This document shows positions 10,702-21,720 of a DNA stretch of 64,000 nucleotides, one piece after another. The stretch covers positions 434,001-498,000 of the forward strand of contig JAINUG010000131.1 of NCBI GenBank assembly GCA_029706075.1, written 5' to 3'. Made by a program: the position numbers and the translations under genes. How positions within the stretch are numbered: position 1 is the first letter of the stretch; every line of letters starts with the position of its first letter. Under the pieces are notes generated by a model, which was given only the letters and a program-made list of their open reading frames with translations, was not told the origin of the DNA and searched no databases. Origin of the DNA: Aldrovandia affinis. Taxonomy: Eukaryota > Chordata > Actinopteri > Notacanthiformes > Halosauridae.

Positions 10702-12099
10702 GTGAGCCTCCTGCGCCTTTCACTGTTTTCCAGCACAATAGCCAGCCATCTGAAGAAAGTCCAGTCACAGCCCAGACACAGTACACATAAACTAAATCTA
10801 CATTTTGTGTAGCAGTGTAGCAGATGGGTAATCAATCATGCCATTTTTAAAGCGTTGAAAGGCTTGAGATGTAAAAGCTGGCTTACGTCAGTGCTAGTTT
10901 GAATGGTATTTCAGCAGTTTATTGTTTTATATACTTAAAAATATATATATAATTAAATGACCAGTTCTTCTATATGTAGTTGCTTTATCTGCTTATTGGA
11001 TCATGTTTGACCTAGACCCTGTCATACATTTAATGGCATTAAACCAAGTTTCTAGCCACTAAACTAGGATAATCTTCCCCTCTCAAATCTACTATCAAAT
11101 TTTGGCTCACCCTTGTTGTCCTTCACACGTACACCCCCTCTGGTCAAACACTAGCACTGCGCTAAGAGTGTTGGTAGAATTTTTTGCGCTTTCCAAGCTG
11201 GCAGTACAAAAACACCTCCAGGTATAGCGATAAACAGAGAGAACTCTGGTCATTTCAGATGAAATCAGCGTCACTTGTCACAATCCATGAAGGTTTCCTT
11301 GAAAGTTTGCCCATGTATTTCTCCTGTTTAGGAAACAATGGAGGAAACCATATGTTTATTTGTGTCTTGAATAATTTTTTTAAATGGTTAGCCAACTGTG
11401 GCTGCTGCTTTCATTCCTACCCAGGCTTTTAATACTGCAGGGTGATGTATGTGTAAAAGTCTGAGATGTAGATACCATTGTATAGCCATTTATAAAAGCC
11501 TGAGGTTATCTGGCCATTGGCATTTATCATGAAAGATGAGAACAAACACCCATATCTGCATTCCATTCATATAAATTAATGCTAATATGGTAAAGCCTAA
11601 TCTAATTTTGGGTACAGTATGTCATCCTGCTGGATTTGCGCACTCCTCCTTAGATGTAGTCACTCACCACACTGCATTGTCAGACAGATTATAATGCACC
11701 TCACTCCAATGCAGGAAATTTCCCCTAGTGGAAGTTCCTTGGCAAACCACCAGATGCCGCTGTGGATATAGCAAATGGAGAGATAATTCAGGGTGACGGT
11801 TTGCAAAAGTTGAGAGTACAGGTACAACTGCTGAATCATCTAGAAGTAAAAGATTAATGAATAGTTTTCCATTGCTTACCCGTTTTAAATCACATGTGGT
11901 GCACTGTAGCTACACACCCATCTTTTCATATTACCTTTCTCACTAATAGCACTGTGATTTATTTGGAACTGCATAACTAAATTGTGGATCACACTAAGAT
12001 TGCAAACCAAAGCTTGTAATGCTTGTATTACTTGGGATTTACAGTGTGAATGAGTTGGTGCTGATTTAATGTTTAGGTGGATTGAATTTTGATTTTCAG
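10702..12099 (+). other. drg1 intron without a recognised element
   Basis: AT-rich intron sequence from the GTGAGC donor to the TTTTCAG acceptor. Open frames on either strand are short and have no family similarity. Confidence 0.6.
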
Positions 12100-12222
12100 C
12101 TACACCAAGCCTAAAGGCCAGCTTCCAGACTACACAGCCCCGGTGGTGCTCCCTGACGAACGGACGTCTGTGGAGGACTTCTGCCTGAAAATCCACAAGA
12201 ACCTCATCAAGGAGTTAAAGTA
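12100..12222 (+). CDS. drg1: drg1 internal coding exon, start of the TGS domain
   Basis: It follows GATTTTCAG and ends AAGTA|GTGAGT. It encodes [20 protein letters not shown] and then [19 protein letters not shown]. This is the first part of the C-terminal TGS domain, a small beta-grasp fold shared by DRG proteins, threonyl-tRNA synthetase and SpoT, and linked to RNA or ribosome contact. It corresponds to about residues 295-335. The last two bases (TA) join C at 13133 to form the tyrosine codon. Confidence 0.97.
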
Positions 12223-12289
12223 GTGAGTATCACCTGCGCTGTGAACTGCTCTGCATTTACTCTGCGTTACTTTCAAAGGCAAGGTTCCC

Positions 12290-12480
12290 GGCAACTAGGT
12301 TTGCCAACTTTCTATCATCCAAATACGGGACAGAAGGCAGGGCACTGGGGGCGAAGTGGGTATGGTATTGTATGGATGTAAATCAACACATACTGTATAT
12401 TGTAACGTGGACAAGGGATGTCCCGTACGGAACAAGCCAATCTTGGCCCAAAAACTGGACGTCCCGGCTAATACGGTGAC
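12290..12480. other. Possible remnant of a MITE-like repeat in the drg1 intron
   Basis: TTTGCCAACTTTCTATCATCC followed by AATACGGGACAG faces GTCCCGTACGG and GTCCCGGCTAATACGG further on. These GGGAC words on both sides resemble terminal regions of small hAT-like elements, but no clean inverted ends or target duplication were found. Confidence 0.3.
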
Positions 12481-12934
12481 TGAAGGGATTCAGGCTTTTA
12501 TGCCCAACCTGAATACCTTTTTGATTCCTGAAAAATGCTCAACACTTTACCGCTGCCCTTTAACAGCTCAGACCATTGAGAGAAAATTGGGCTCCAGGTT
12601 CAGCAGCTCGAAGACGATTGACAAAATCAGTACAGCGGACTCAATGTTGTTCTACGAATGACAAAAAAATGTGTGAAAGTCCACAAAATGATGAAGTATC
12701 AAGTGATTAGGGGAATCCGCAAGACTTTTGTCTGACTTTTCTTTTAACACGTTCATTCCTATCAATTGAACCAGACACCACAACAACAGTGTTTTTAGTG
12801 GTTGTCTACTTGAAGTGCCTCAAGTGCAATACTGAAAGAATCAGGAGGCATTTTCATAAGGATTTTTAATGAGTCAGAGTAAGGAATGTTTTATTTGTGT
12901 AATGTTATGCGTTTTATGTATTCATATTCCTGCC

Positions 12935-12982
12935 TTTGAACAAACAGATTTCCCCTCTGGGATTAATAAAGTATCTATCTAG
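12935..12982 (+). repeat. Retroelement 3' tail ending in ATCT repeats
   Basis: The segment TTTCCCCTCTGGGATTAATA followed by AAGTATCTATCTA has the form of a fish non-LTR retroelement or SINE tail ending in (ATCT)n. The family cannot be named with certainty. Confidence 0.5.
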
Positions 12983-13132
12983 TGTGACATTTCAGCTTAA
13001 ATAGATTGATATGTAAGTGATTGATAGAATAAATAAATTGATGCCGAAACATCAATGTATTTATGCTTCATGGATCTATATGTAGCCCTTTATTGTAGAT
13101 GTAGAATTGATTAAATGTGTCTGGTCTGACAG

Positions 13133-13232
13133 CGCTCTGGTGTGGGGGATATCTGTCAAGCACAACCCTCAGAAGGTGGGCAAGGACCACATCATGGAAG
13201 ATGAGGATGTCATCCAGCTCGTCAAGAAGTAA
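13133..13232 (+). CDS. drg1: drg1 last coding exon, end of the TGS domain
   Basis: The exon starts after GGTCTGACAG and ends with TAA at 13230-13232. It encodes [19 protein letters not shown] followed by [13 protein letters not shown], the typical DRG1 C-terminus that closes the TGS domain. The four visible exons total 522 bases, that is 173 codons plus stop, in consistent phase. That accounts for slightly less than half of the 367-residue family length. Confidence 0.97.
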
Positions 13233-13905
13233 AGGAACACACTTCAACCTTACTCCACCCCCCACCCCAATCCTGTGAAGCAAGAGGAAGGCTTCCTAAA
13301 CGGGGTCCTGCCATCCCCCACTCCACCCCCCAACCTGTGCCCCCCCTTGCTCCCATGGGTGCTGGTTTTCATTCCAAACCATAACTGGCATAACTTATGA
13401 ATTGTGACAAGCTCTTAAATGTTGCTAATCAGACAGGATTTTCTGCCCCCAATAGACTTTTATGGAAGAACTTAAATAAGATTTAAACAACCTTAATTGA
13501 TTAAGACACTGGCTGTAACACAAACCAACATACACGGGGGGAGGGACTAAGTTTGTGGCACCCTGCATTAGAGGGTGTCTACGACATTTTACATTGTATG
13601 TATAAATAAATTTTTTTTGTGTCGACGAGTGACGATCAAGAGTGACAGTCAACTGACTTCTAAAGAAGCTGATCAGGAAACATAAACAACATAGTGTCTT
13701 CAGTTGCCCTTAAAGTCAGGCACCTCAAATGTTTATCTCTGGAGAATACCACCAAAAAATGGGTGGTGATTATGGAAGTTTAGGATAAAAAGAAAAGAAA
13801 ACAATGTATGCAAGAGAAATGATTGTGGTTCAGATGCATATTTCTAGAGTAGCAGGTGAAATGCATCCCTCTGTAAATGTAAAATAAATTGGCATGTTTA
13901 AAACC
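13233..13905 (+). other. drg1 3' untranslated region with two AATAAA signals
   Basis: Polyadenylation words AATAAA lie at 13605-13610 and 13883-13888, giving possible untranslated regions of about 400 or 670 bases. A C-rich stretch lies at 13255-13350. No coding similarity is seen. Confidence 0.6.
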
Positions 13906-14279
13906 ATAGTTCTTGTCTCATCTGTTTGTGTTATTCGCTAGCGTCTGTGGTTCTTGTTGGTGTAGTTGGTCCTTAAAGTACTATTTCTATGTAATCCAAA
14001 CTATAAATATGAAAGCTTTTGAAAAAGTCTTCATCACACTGCTCTGCAGGCTTTTACTAGCTTCTATTTGCATGTTTTAATTGTCATAGATGTGACGAAG
14101 TAACCGTACATTAAATGACTCATTACACAGTCAATTTCACCTTTCATCGGGCATGAATGCAGTGCCTTATTTCAGGCATTTTTGCCCATAATAGCTCATG
14201 AATGCAATATATTGTAACTAGGGCCAAGAATCTTGTACATAATGGTTCAAAAATGAATTTAATTCTGTTCACTCATGGC
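13906..14279. other. Intergenic sequence without a recognised feature
   Basis: AT-rich DNA downstream of drg1. No coding or repeat similarity was recognised. Confidence 0.4.
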
Positions 14280-15420
14280 AAATCACATTGCAAACATGGA
14301 TTTCCGCTTTAATCAATACATATGGCAACAAAAGGGATCCACTTTGTACACCTAGTCTGACTCCCAACCCTCGATGTACCGATGTACTGCTCCCCATCTC
14401 TGATCACAGAGCTCTTATGTTTGTAGTTCCTGCCGAATCTCCCAGTATTAAACCAACACATCATCTCATTAAGAAAGAAAAGCATAATCGATGCCGATCA
14501 ACTGGATCAATACGTACCCCATTCCTGACTCACTCATCCACTGAAGACTTCATTACTCACTACAACACCTGTCTGTCCTCCTCCCTGGAAGCCCTAGCTT
14601 AGTTTCATTTAGTCATTCTGCCCCCTGGTATACCCCTGAACTTTGCCTATTGAAAACCACTGAGGTCATTTAGAGCTGCTAAGCAAAATAACTGGTCTAA
14701 CTGTCCACTCCCAAGCCTACTCCAATCACCTCAACCTCTACAGTAATGCCCTCTCAGTGGCCAGAAGCTCCTACTACTCAAACATCAGTAATGAGAGAGG
14801 CAATTCTAAAACTTCTCTACTGTTAAACAGCTTCTTCAATCTTTGGATAACTCCATTATTTCCAATCACCTGTGCAATACATTTTACATTTTTTCCAGAC
14901 TAAAGTCTATGATGCCCATTGACAGCTCATTTTGTCTCACACCACCAACGCCATGCCCCCATGGATGACCACCCCTGTGACCCTCCATATTAAAGTTGTC
15001 CACCTGCCTCCTGGCTCCTTTACCGACCACTCTGGTCATAGCCGCACGCCCTGCTCTCTCCCCACTGCTCCCTCAAACAATGAACTCATCTCTGGCATCT
15101 GGCTCTGTTCCTCTCTCTCTAAAATTAGTTGCAATCACACCAATGCTCAAAAAGCCAGATGCAGAACGACTTAACACTTTCCGCCCCATCTCCAACCTCT
15201 CATTTCTCTCCAAAGTTCTTGAACGTGTTGTTGCAGCTCAACTCCAATCTCACCTGGACACTGATAACCTTCTTGGGACTTTCCACTCTGGATTCGGGCC
15301 TAAACACAGTACAGAGACCGCCCTCATCATGATCACCAACGACCTCCTCCGTGGTGCCAACTCTGGACTATTAACCTCCTATCCTTATCCTCTGAAACAA
15401 AACAAAATTAAACTTTAATT
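14280..15420 (+). pseudogene. LINE reverse transcriptase relic (CR1/L2 group)
   Basis: Pieces in several frames read ISDHRALMF (end of the endonuclease), SSLASGSVPLSLKL, RPISNLSFLSKVLERVV and FHSGFGPKHSTETALIMITN. These follow the order of the region between endonuclease and reverse transcriptase and the first RT blocks of CR1/L2-type LINEs. The relic ends near 15380, before the catalytic YADD block. Frameshifts and stops are frequent. It is a different, older lineage from the L2 copy at the start of the window. Confidence 0.8.
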
Positions 15421-17549
15421 AACAAATTAAACAAATCTGAAACAAATTATTAAAAAATAAAGAGGGCGAAAGCCTCACTCAAAAGGAAAGAAGGAAATAT
15501 TTCCAGAAGGGATTACATGCCCAGCTTATCTGAGCTGACGACTGGGTACATTGGGTCATCTTTACAGACCTTATAATGTTCACTGGACTGTTGGGTTATT
15601 AATAAATACTATCTTACATGATAAGTTATGATACAACTTTTCAGCTGGATGTTTTTATGCAACAAAATAGTCCAATATTCTTGGCATTTGAAAGGAAGTA
15701 TATTACGTATATTATTACCAGATGCAGATAGGGGGAGTATCTCAAATAGAGGACATCTGTGGGCCATGTTCAGTGTAAAAAAACAAGAGCTCTCTCTACA
15801 GGACAGTTGTTGATGTAAAGAAAAACGAGAGCTCTCTACAGGACAGTTGTTGATGTAAACCATGTGTAAATAGTGTTCTGAAGTTGTATGAGGAGAAAAC
15901 CCACCCAAATTAACATACATTCAATTGTAAAAGTACAGGGAGGTTCTTCAACATTTTATCTGTGGTAGAAGCAATAGGTTTTCATTTACCCACAATGAAA
16001 ATATACAGCCAGGTGCACATGAGGGATAGATGGAGAGGAAAAAGACCACAAACACAGCCCAAAGGATTATGGGTGGCAAATGCTCTTCCCAATTACTACA
16101 TATGACACAGACCTGAAGGTAACATGCTTGTAATTATCAGTGCCTGTAATAGGGGCAGAGAACATGTTGACATTATGATGGATGTGCCAGATGCTCAATT
16201 TTCAGTGAAGGTGATTAATTGAAAGTGAAAGTAACCATATTTTATCATTGCACATCACCACCCATTAACAAATCCAGCAAAGGGGCCTCATTCAGGCCTC
16301 AACCCCTCTGAAGATTCAGCTCCTTCCTGCCAATATCCTGATGTCGCTCCCTCTAACTGGTGAGCTGGTTTTAGGCAACCACTAAAAGTCTCACCCAGTA
16401 AATGATGGATATGAAGGGCAGAATTTCTAGCAGTCCATAGAATCTTTCACCAGAGAATCCACAAAATAGTGTTACGGCGTCTGCATCCCCTCATTTAGTC
16501 TTACAGGGCAGTGTTGTAAATGCAATCGTAAATCATGTGGTGCTTATTCCTCTGAATACTGATGTATTTGGCTGCAACTGATAACAATGGATCCCAGCTA
16601 TGTGAAAGAAAACATATTTAACTGACTCCCATAATCAAACAAAGTAGCTAAGGATGAATTCGTTTGGGAACTTAATGATTTGGACGTTTACAGCCAGCAT
16701 TTCTCAATCGCGTCACGTGAATGAAGAGTGTACATGATTATTATTAACGTTTCATTGTGTACTCATAAACAGTGATCAAGAAAAATCATGGGCACATGGA
16801 ATGAATGCCAGACAATGGCTGTCAAGGAAAAAGGTGATCATTATCAGGTCTTAAAGGGGATAGGCAACATATTTAAGAATGACTAGCAGGCTCTTCACAA
16901 ATAAACACTGCAATGTACTTTGCTTGAGCCTTCGCAAGCCAATTTGTTATTGCAAGCCAATAGCAGCGTCCACGGTACTCACATGATGTTACAGATTCAT
17001 CACCCAGAATTTTGTATGTCAAGTTGAACATACTAATGGTAGCCAATGGTTTGCTTTTTGCAAGCTTTGTGAACAATGTTAAATTATAGAGGAATGTTAT
17101 TTTATTATTATAATTATTCTTACTATAGCATGCTACTGTAAATTATAAAAAATATTGGAGCCTTCATACATATCAGGCCAGGAAGAAAATAACTTCAGTT
17201 TTCAATGGCAAAGGAGTTCAGAGAATATTTTGGTGACATCATTGGTCATCCAATGTTAAGCATAACATTGGACTCATACAAGCATCATAACAGCTAGCAT
17301 TAGCCATGTATCTTTGCGATGCATATGTGAACTAGAATAAAATCCAATACAATGTATAAACTCATTGCTGCAATTATAACATACAGTCATGGTACTCTTA
17401 TTTCTTGTTTAATTAATTAATGATTTGTATATGTTCAGTCCAAAATCTTTTTGCCTTGTCCTTGGGGTGAGATACCTATTTCCATTATAATATTATGATA
17501 ATGGTCAGGCCAATCTCCCTGATTCTCATCAAGACTTCATTCTTGAAGA
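15421..17549. other. Gene-poor stretch with one short direct duplication
   Basis: No gene or element could be named. The only structure noticed is a directly repeated block of about 30 bases at 15787-15819 and 15827-15859, sharing CTCTACAGGACAGTTGTTGA. Confidence 0.5.
15787..15859. repeat. Tandem duplication of about 30 bp
   Basis: Two adjacent copies share CTCTACAGGACAGTTGTTGA plus TGTAAA and differ slightly at their first bases. A local duplication is the simplest reading. Confidence 0.85.
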
Positions 17550-17860
17550 CAGTCTTTTACATTTACATTTTTGCCATTTAGCAGACACTCTTATCCAGAG
17601 CGACTTACAAGATGTGAATTTGTACATGACAAGATCAATCATTGTTCGCGCAAGAGATTAGTGTAGTAATACAGCAATAGACATCATTGTTGACAGCTGC
17701 ACACCTTACCTGTAACACAGGGAAATAAAAGGTTAGTATAATTATTATTATTATTGTTTTATTATTTTAATACAGTATTAATCAAATACAAAATACAGTA
17801 TTAAACATGTAAACAGTGGTGATGACAATTAGTTAATGTACAGTCTTTTACCTCAAGTAA
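17550..17860 (-). mobile_element. L2 LINE 3' end fragment
   Basis: It carries GCCATTTAGCAGACACTC, then ATCCAGAGCGACTTACAAGA and ACACCTTACCTGTAACACAG in the same order as the L2 copy at 346-620. Only the 3' untranslated region is present. A short ATT-rich simple repeat lies inside at about 17740-17765. Confidence 0.85.
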
Positions 17861-18583
17861 CTAGGTAGTAAATTGTGGAACACATAAATGCACAAATCAC
17901 GCTAATAAATGTACACGTGGACAACAATATAAAAATATATTCTTCAACAAAAAAAGAAATGTCCTATACTACCTCAGGCAGCCAGGTAAGGTTTTCCAAC
18001 TAATGCAAATGCTTACTCTGCAAATTACTATTAAAGAGATTACATTCAGCATATATTTATATAAAAATGAGCACATCCAAATTGGCAAGCATAACATTTA
18101 GTCACACTAGGTATAAAACCGTGAATGCATTTTAGAAAACAAACACGTTATTTAGTTGGACTCAGTGGTGGGCCGTCAGGGCCTGCAAGGCCTTCTTTGC
18201 TGGCCTAAAAAATATCTGAATCACAGACTGATGGTCTGTCCGCTTCCTTTCATAGCTTTTCCCCTGGTTGCGCTGCTTCCAGACGTGTATTTTCATATTA
18301 AAGCATTTAACCAATCATATTTCAGCCATCATTTGTTGCCAGGGTCAAAGAAATCTGCCTGGAGGCCTTCACAATCAGTTCTGCAGGCCCTGTAGCATAA
18401 AATAAGTGTTGATCAAACTGTTGCTTCACCCAATCAGATTTTGAGTTGGGGACACGAAGGCCTTCTAGAAGGCCTAGGTAACGTCAGCGTATTCACACCC
18501 TTTGATTGGATAGTCAGAGAGTGTCTGACTATGATGTAATGTGATTGGTTAAATGCTTTAATATGAAAATACACGTCTGGAAG

Positions 18584-18942
18584 GGCGGCACGGTGGTGCA
18601 GTGGATAGCACTGTCGCCTCACAGCAAGAAGGTCTCGGGTTCAATCCAGGCCGGGGCCTTTCTGTGCGGAGTTTGCATGTTCTCCCGTGTCCGCGTGGGT
18701 TTCTCCGGGTACTCCGGTTTCTTCCCACAGTCCAAAGACATGCACGTTAGGCTAATTGGAGAGTCTAAATTGCCCGTAGGTATGAGTGTGTGAGTGAATG
18801 GTGTGTGTGCCCTGTGATGGATTGGCGACCTGTCCAGGGTGTATTCCTGCCTCTCGCCCGGAACGCATGCTGGGATAGGCTCCAGCACCCCCCCGCGACC
18901 CTGACCAGGAATAAGCGGCTTAGACAATGGATGGATGGATGG
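18584..18942 (+). mobile_element. tRNA-derived SINE with (GGAT)n tail (family D)
   Basis: The head CGGCACGGTGGTGCAGTGGA and the box TCTCGGGTTCAATCC match a polymerase III A/B-box arrangement. The body has GTTTGCATGTTCTCCCGTG and CAGTCCAAAGACATGCACG, and the element ends in ATGGATGGATGGATGG. It is flanked by an 11-bp direct repeat, ACGTCTGGAAG, at 18573-18583 and 18943-18953, so it inserted into one arm of an inverted repeat in the surrounding hAT. The GATG-type tail recalls Rex3/RTE LINE tails, which is an inference about its mobilising partner. Confidence 0.9.
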
Positions 18943-19059
18943 ACGTCTGGAAGCAGCGCAACCAGGGGAAAAGCTATGAAAGGAAGCGGACAGACCATCT
19001 GGAATTATTTAATAAGTATTCATGAACAAAATATAATTAACATCAATCTGTGATTCAGA

Positions 19060-19262
19060 CATTTGAGCGGACATTTTCAGCCCTAAAGCGAATGAAAACT
19101 TATGCCAGAAATACGACAGGGCAGGCTCGACTTTCAGCATTAGCTTCGATGGCGATAGAAAAGGACTTCTTGATGGAACTGAAACACATGGATAATCTGT
19201 ACGACAGAGTAATTGAACTCTTTTTGAGGAAAGAAAGGAGGATGGATTTTGTGTACAAATAA
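19060..19262 (+). pseudogene. hAT transposase C-terminal dimerisation fragment
   Basis: An open frame encodes FSALKRMKTYARNTTGQARL, then LSALASMAIEKDFL, and stops at 19262. This is the hAT family C-terminal dimerisation region, which lets transposase subunits assemble. The upstream catalytic domain is missing, so the fragment is a remnant. Its frame is still open, which suggests deletion more than long decay. Confidence 0.85.
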
Positions 19263-19432
19263 TAAGGATTTTTGTGAGTAAAATGTTGCTATTTTCCTAA
19301 ATAATATTGCAATTTTATGAGGTTATTATTGATGCTTTTATGTGTGTCGCAGCTGTAGCACCCGGGTTTGTTTCTTCAGTAAAGGCATTTATTCTGGATA
19401 CACGAGTTATCTATCTGCGATGCAACGGCAAC

Positions 19433-19945
19433 GGGTGTCTGTTCGGTTTGTTTTTGCACTTTGTTTATTTATCTTTCTTCAGTCATGTTTCATTCTCGTT
19501 CTGTTCCCGTCTGTCATTGTTCCTGTTCGAGTTCCTCTCCTTGTCTTGTCATGCACTTCGGGAAATTCTATGTTTCGGTTTTTTTAGGGAGGAGGAGGAA
19601 CGCATAAAGAAATCTGCGTGCGAATAAAGCGGAACGTGAGAAGCGTACAGAGATAGGACGAGAGAGAATGACAGCGATAGTTAGAAGCGTGAGATAATTA
19701 GTGATTAGTAGTGTTAGTAACTTAATCTAAATCCCTAATGTTAGTAGATTAGTTGGTTAGTACTATATACATCTAACTAATATATACAAAGTGTAATTAG
19801 AAAGTAAGAAGGAAGTAAAACGAGATTAGAAACGAAGACGGAAAAACCGAAACATAATTTCCCGAAGTGCATGACAGAACGAGAATGAAACATGACTGAA
19901 GAAAGATAAATAAACAAAGTGCAAAAACAAACCAAACAGACACTC
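19433..19945. mobile_element. Foldback (palindromic) insertion inside the hAT element
   Basis: The left arm starts GTGTCTGTTCGGTTTG. The right arm ends CAAACCAAACAGACAC, its near-perfect inverse. The arms match over roughly 110 bases, including TTATCTTTCTTCAGTCATG and TGCACTTCGGGAAATT. The left arm has about 40 extra bases near 19500-19540. The centre (about 19600-19840) is unique and AT-rich. No target duplication was recognised. Confidence 0.75.
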
Positions 19946-20589
19946 AAAACATAACAATAAGATGGCTTTTATAGCCATAAAATAGTTATTGAGGGGTGGA
20001 TTGATTCAGACGGAGCACTACTGAAGGCCTAGGTGTGAAATGCACGGCCCGCCACTGGTTGGACTGTATTCAACGAATCCCTTCAGACAACCTGTACCAT
20101 AGTTACAGTCATTTCAGTCATTTCATTTGTGTGCACTGTATGCAAGATGCATTGTGCAGGTGAAAAATCTTGAGGAAAAATCTAATGGGCCTCCTCCAGC
20201 TTTCCGTGTACCTATTGTTGGACTGGTTATAATGTTCAAATCAAATATGAACATTTTTGGTCTGCCAGGGAACACAATCTTACACTAAGCTCTGCCTTGG
20301 CACTATGAAAACTGTAGGGTTATAAGCCCTTGTATGAATGCCTTCAAATTGGAACTAAGGGGCAGGTTACTCTATACATTTTATAGGTTGTACCTGTTTG
20401 GCTGACTGAAAGGTCAAGTATTAATAATGTTGAATGTTTTGCAAAATAATGCAGAAGTCTGTTTACCCTTGTGTGGCGGGCGTCGGTCTCGGCAACATGG
20501 GAGTGGCAGGGTCGCCTTTGTTTTCCCATGCTGTGGAGTTCTTTGGAGCAGTGAGACTTTCTGGGGGCAGGTTTGGCACTCTCGCAGGG

Positions 20590-21705
20590 TGTGAGAGTGT
20601 GAACTGTTGCCAGGAGGGTTCCTCCAAAGGCCATAATTGATTTAATTATTATTTAATTGAAGTTGAATATTCACTTACGTGATTATTCACTTACCTGGTT
20701 GTGTGTGAGAATGTGAGTGGATGTGAATTGTGAATTGTTTAGTGACTGTGATTGGATGTGTGAGTGACAGACAGGTGATTGCCTCATGACTCCCACCTGA
20801 GCCAGGCAGAAAGTAAGCCTATTTAAGACCAGGTGGGGCAAGTGGGGGATCAGTTAGTCTTTGTCTTGACATTCATGTGTGTGTATATCAAGAGAGTTAG
20901 TCTTGTCATTAATGTGGGTGTGTAGTGTAAAGTTGTTAGTCTTGTCATTTATGTGTGCGAATTGAGTTGTTGGTTTTGTTGTTCCTGTGGGTGTGTGTAT
21001 CATATCGTGTAATGTCAGGTGTGACCTAGTGTTGTTCGTGTGTGTTTCCCCGCAAGGGGGTTTCCGTGTCAGAGGACGTGGAGTCTGTGGAGTCTTGAGT
21101 TCTGTGTGCGTTTGTCGAGTGACTGAGTAGAGTGCTTCCTGTGTGTCTGAGAAAGAGAGAGAGAGGGCGCACTGAAATAGTGTCCGCCTCTCGCTCTCTC
21201 TGTGTGAGTGTTTCTGGACAATGCCCTAAGAACTCTCACTGAAAGAGTGGAGAGTGTCTCGGGGCTGGTTGCCAGAACTGTCACTGTGATGAGTGGCGAG
21301 GGTCTCTGTGTGTTTGGGTCAAAAAAGAACTTGAACTAAAAAGTTTGAGTGTCGCTGTGTGCATTGGTTTGGGAAGCACTTGAAAAGTCACTGAATATGT
21401 GTGTGCCTGGTGAGGTTATAGTGGAACCGGACTGAAGAGGCGCGGTGTCTTGTTGAGATGTGTGTTGAGAGTGTGTCGGGGCAGTGCGTAGAGTTCTACC
21501 CTGTCCCAGTAAGTGTTGATGCGTGTTAAATGTGGATGTATGAATGCGGTGGGGAAAGCCGCTGACTGTCTGTCTGTTTTATTTAACCTGCTATCCTACT
21601 TTCGCTCTCCCGCATCTGGGGAGAATGTGAAAAATAAAGACTGCCAGTTCTTACCATTGCTCTGCAGTGCAGGGATTGTCATGTGGCGTGTGACACCTTG
21701 AAAAT
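20590..21705 (+). mobile_element. Possible solo LTR
   Basis: A TATTTAAG box lies near 20819 and AATAAA near 21629, followed by about 70 bases ending in GTGTGACACC. This arrangement of promoter, transcribed region and polyadenylation signal is typical of an LTR. The stretch is unusually GT-rich on + and has several repeated TTAGTCTTGTCATT words. No target duplication or internal retroviral gene was found, so the call is tentative. It could also be an untranslated exon of an unknown gene. Confidence 0.35.
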
Positions 21706-21720
21706 AATTTCGTGAATAGA

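Larger units (their letters stand above)
18163..20057 (+). mobile_element. Degenerate hAT transposon, 1895 bp, with nested insertions
   Basis: The ends are CAGTGGTGGGCCGT on the left and the inverse of CAGTGGCGGGCCGT on the right. They are flanked by a perfect 8-bp direct repeat, GTTGGACT, at 18155-18162 and 20058-20065. A remnant of the transposase C-terminus is encoded at about 19060-19262. The element contains a SINE (18584-18942) and a foldback block (about 19433-19945). Its left subterminal region (18217-18317) is repeated in inverse orientation at 18541-18583 plus 18954-19060. Confidence 0.9.

Noticed and set aside
12356..12661. 101-codon open frame in the drg1 intron
   Set aside because: No family similarity; it overlaps a possible MITE remnant.
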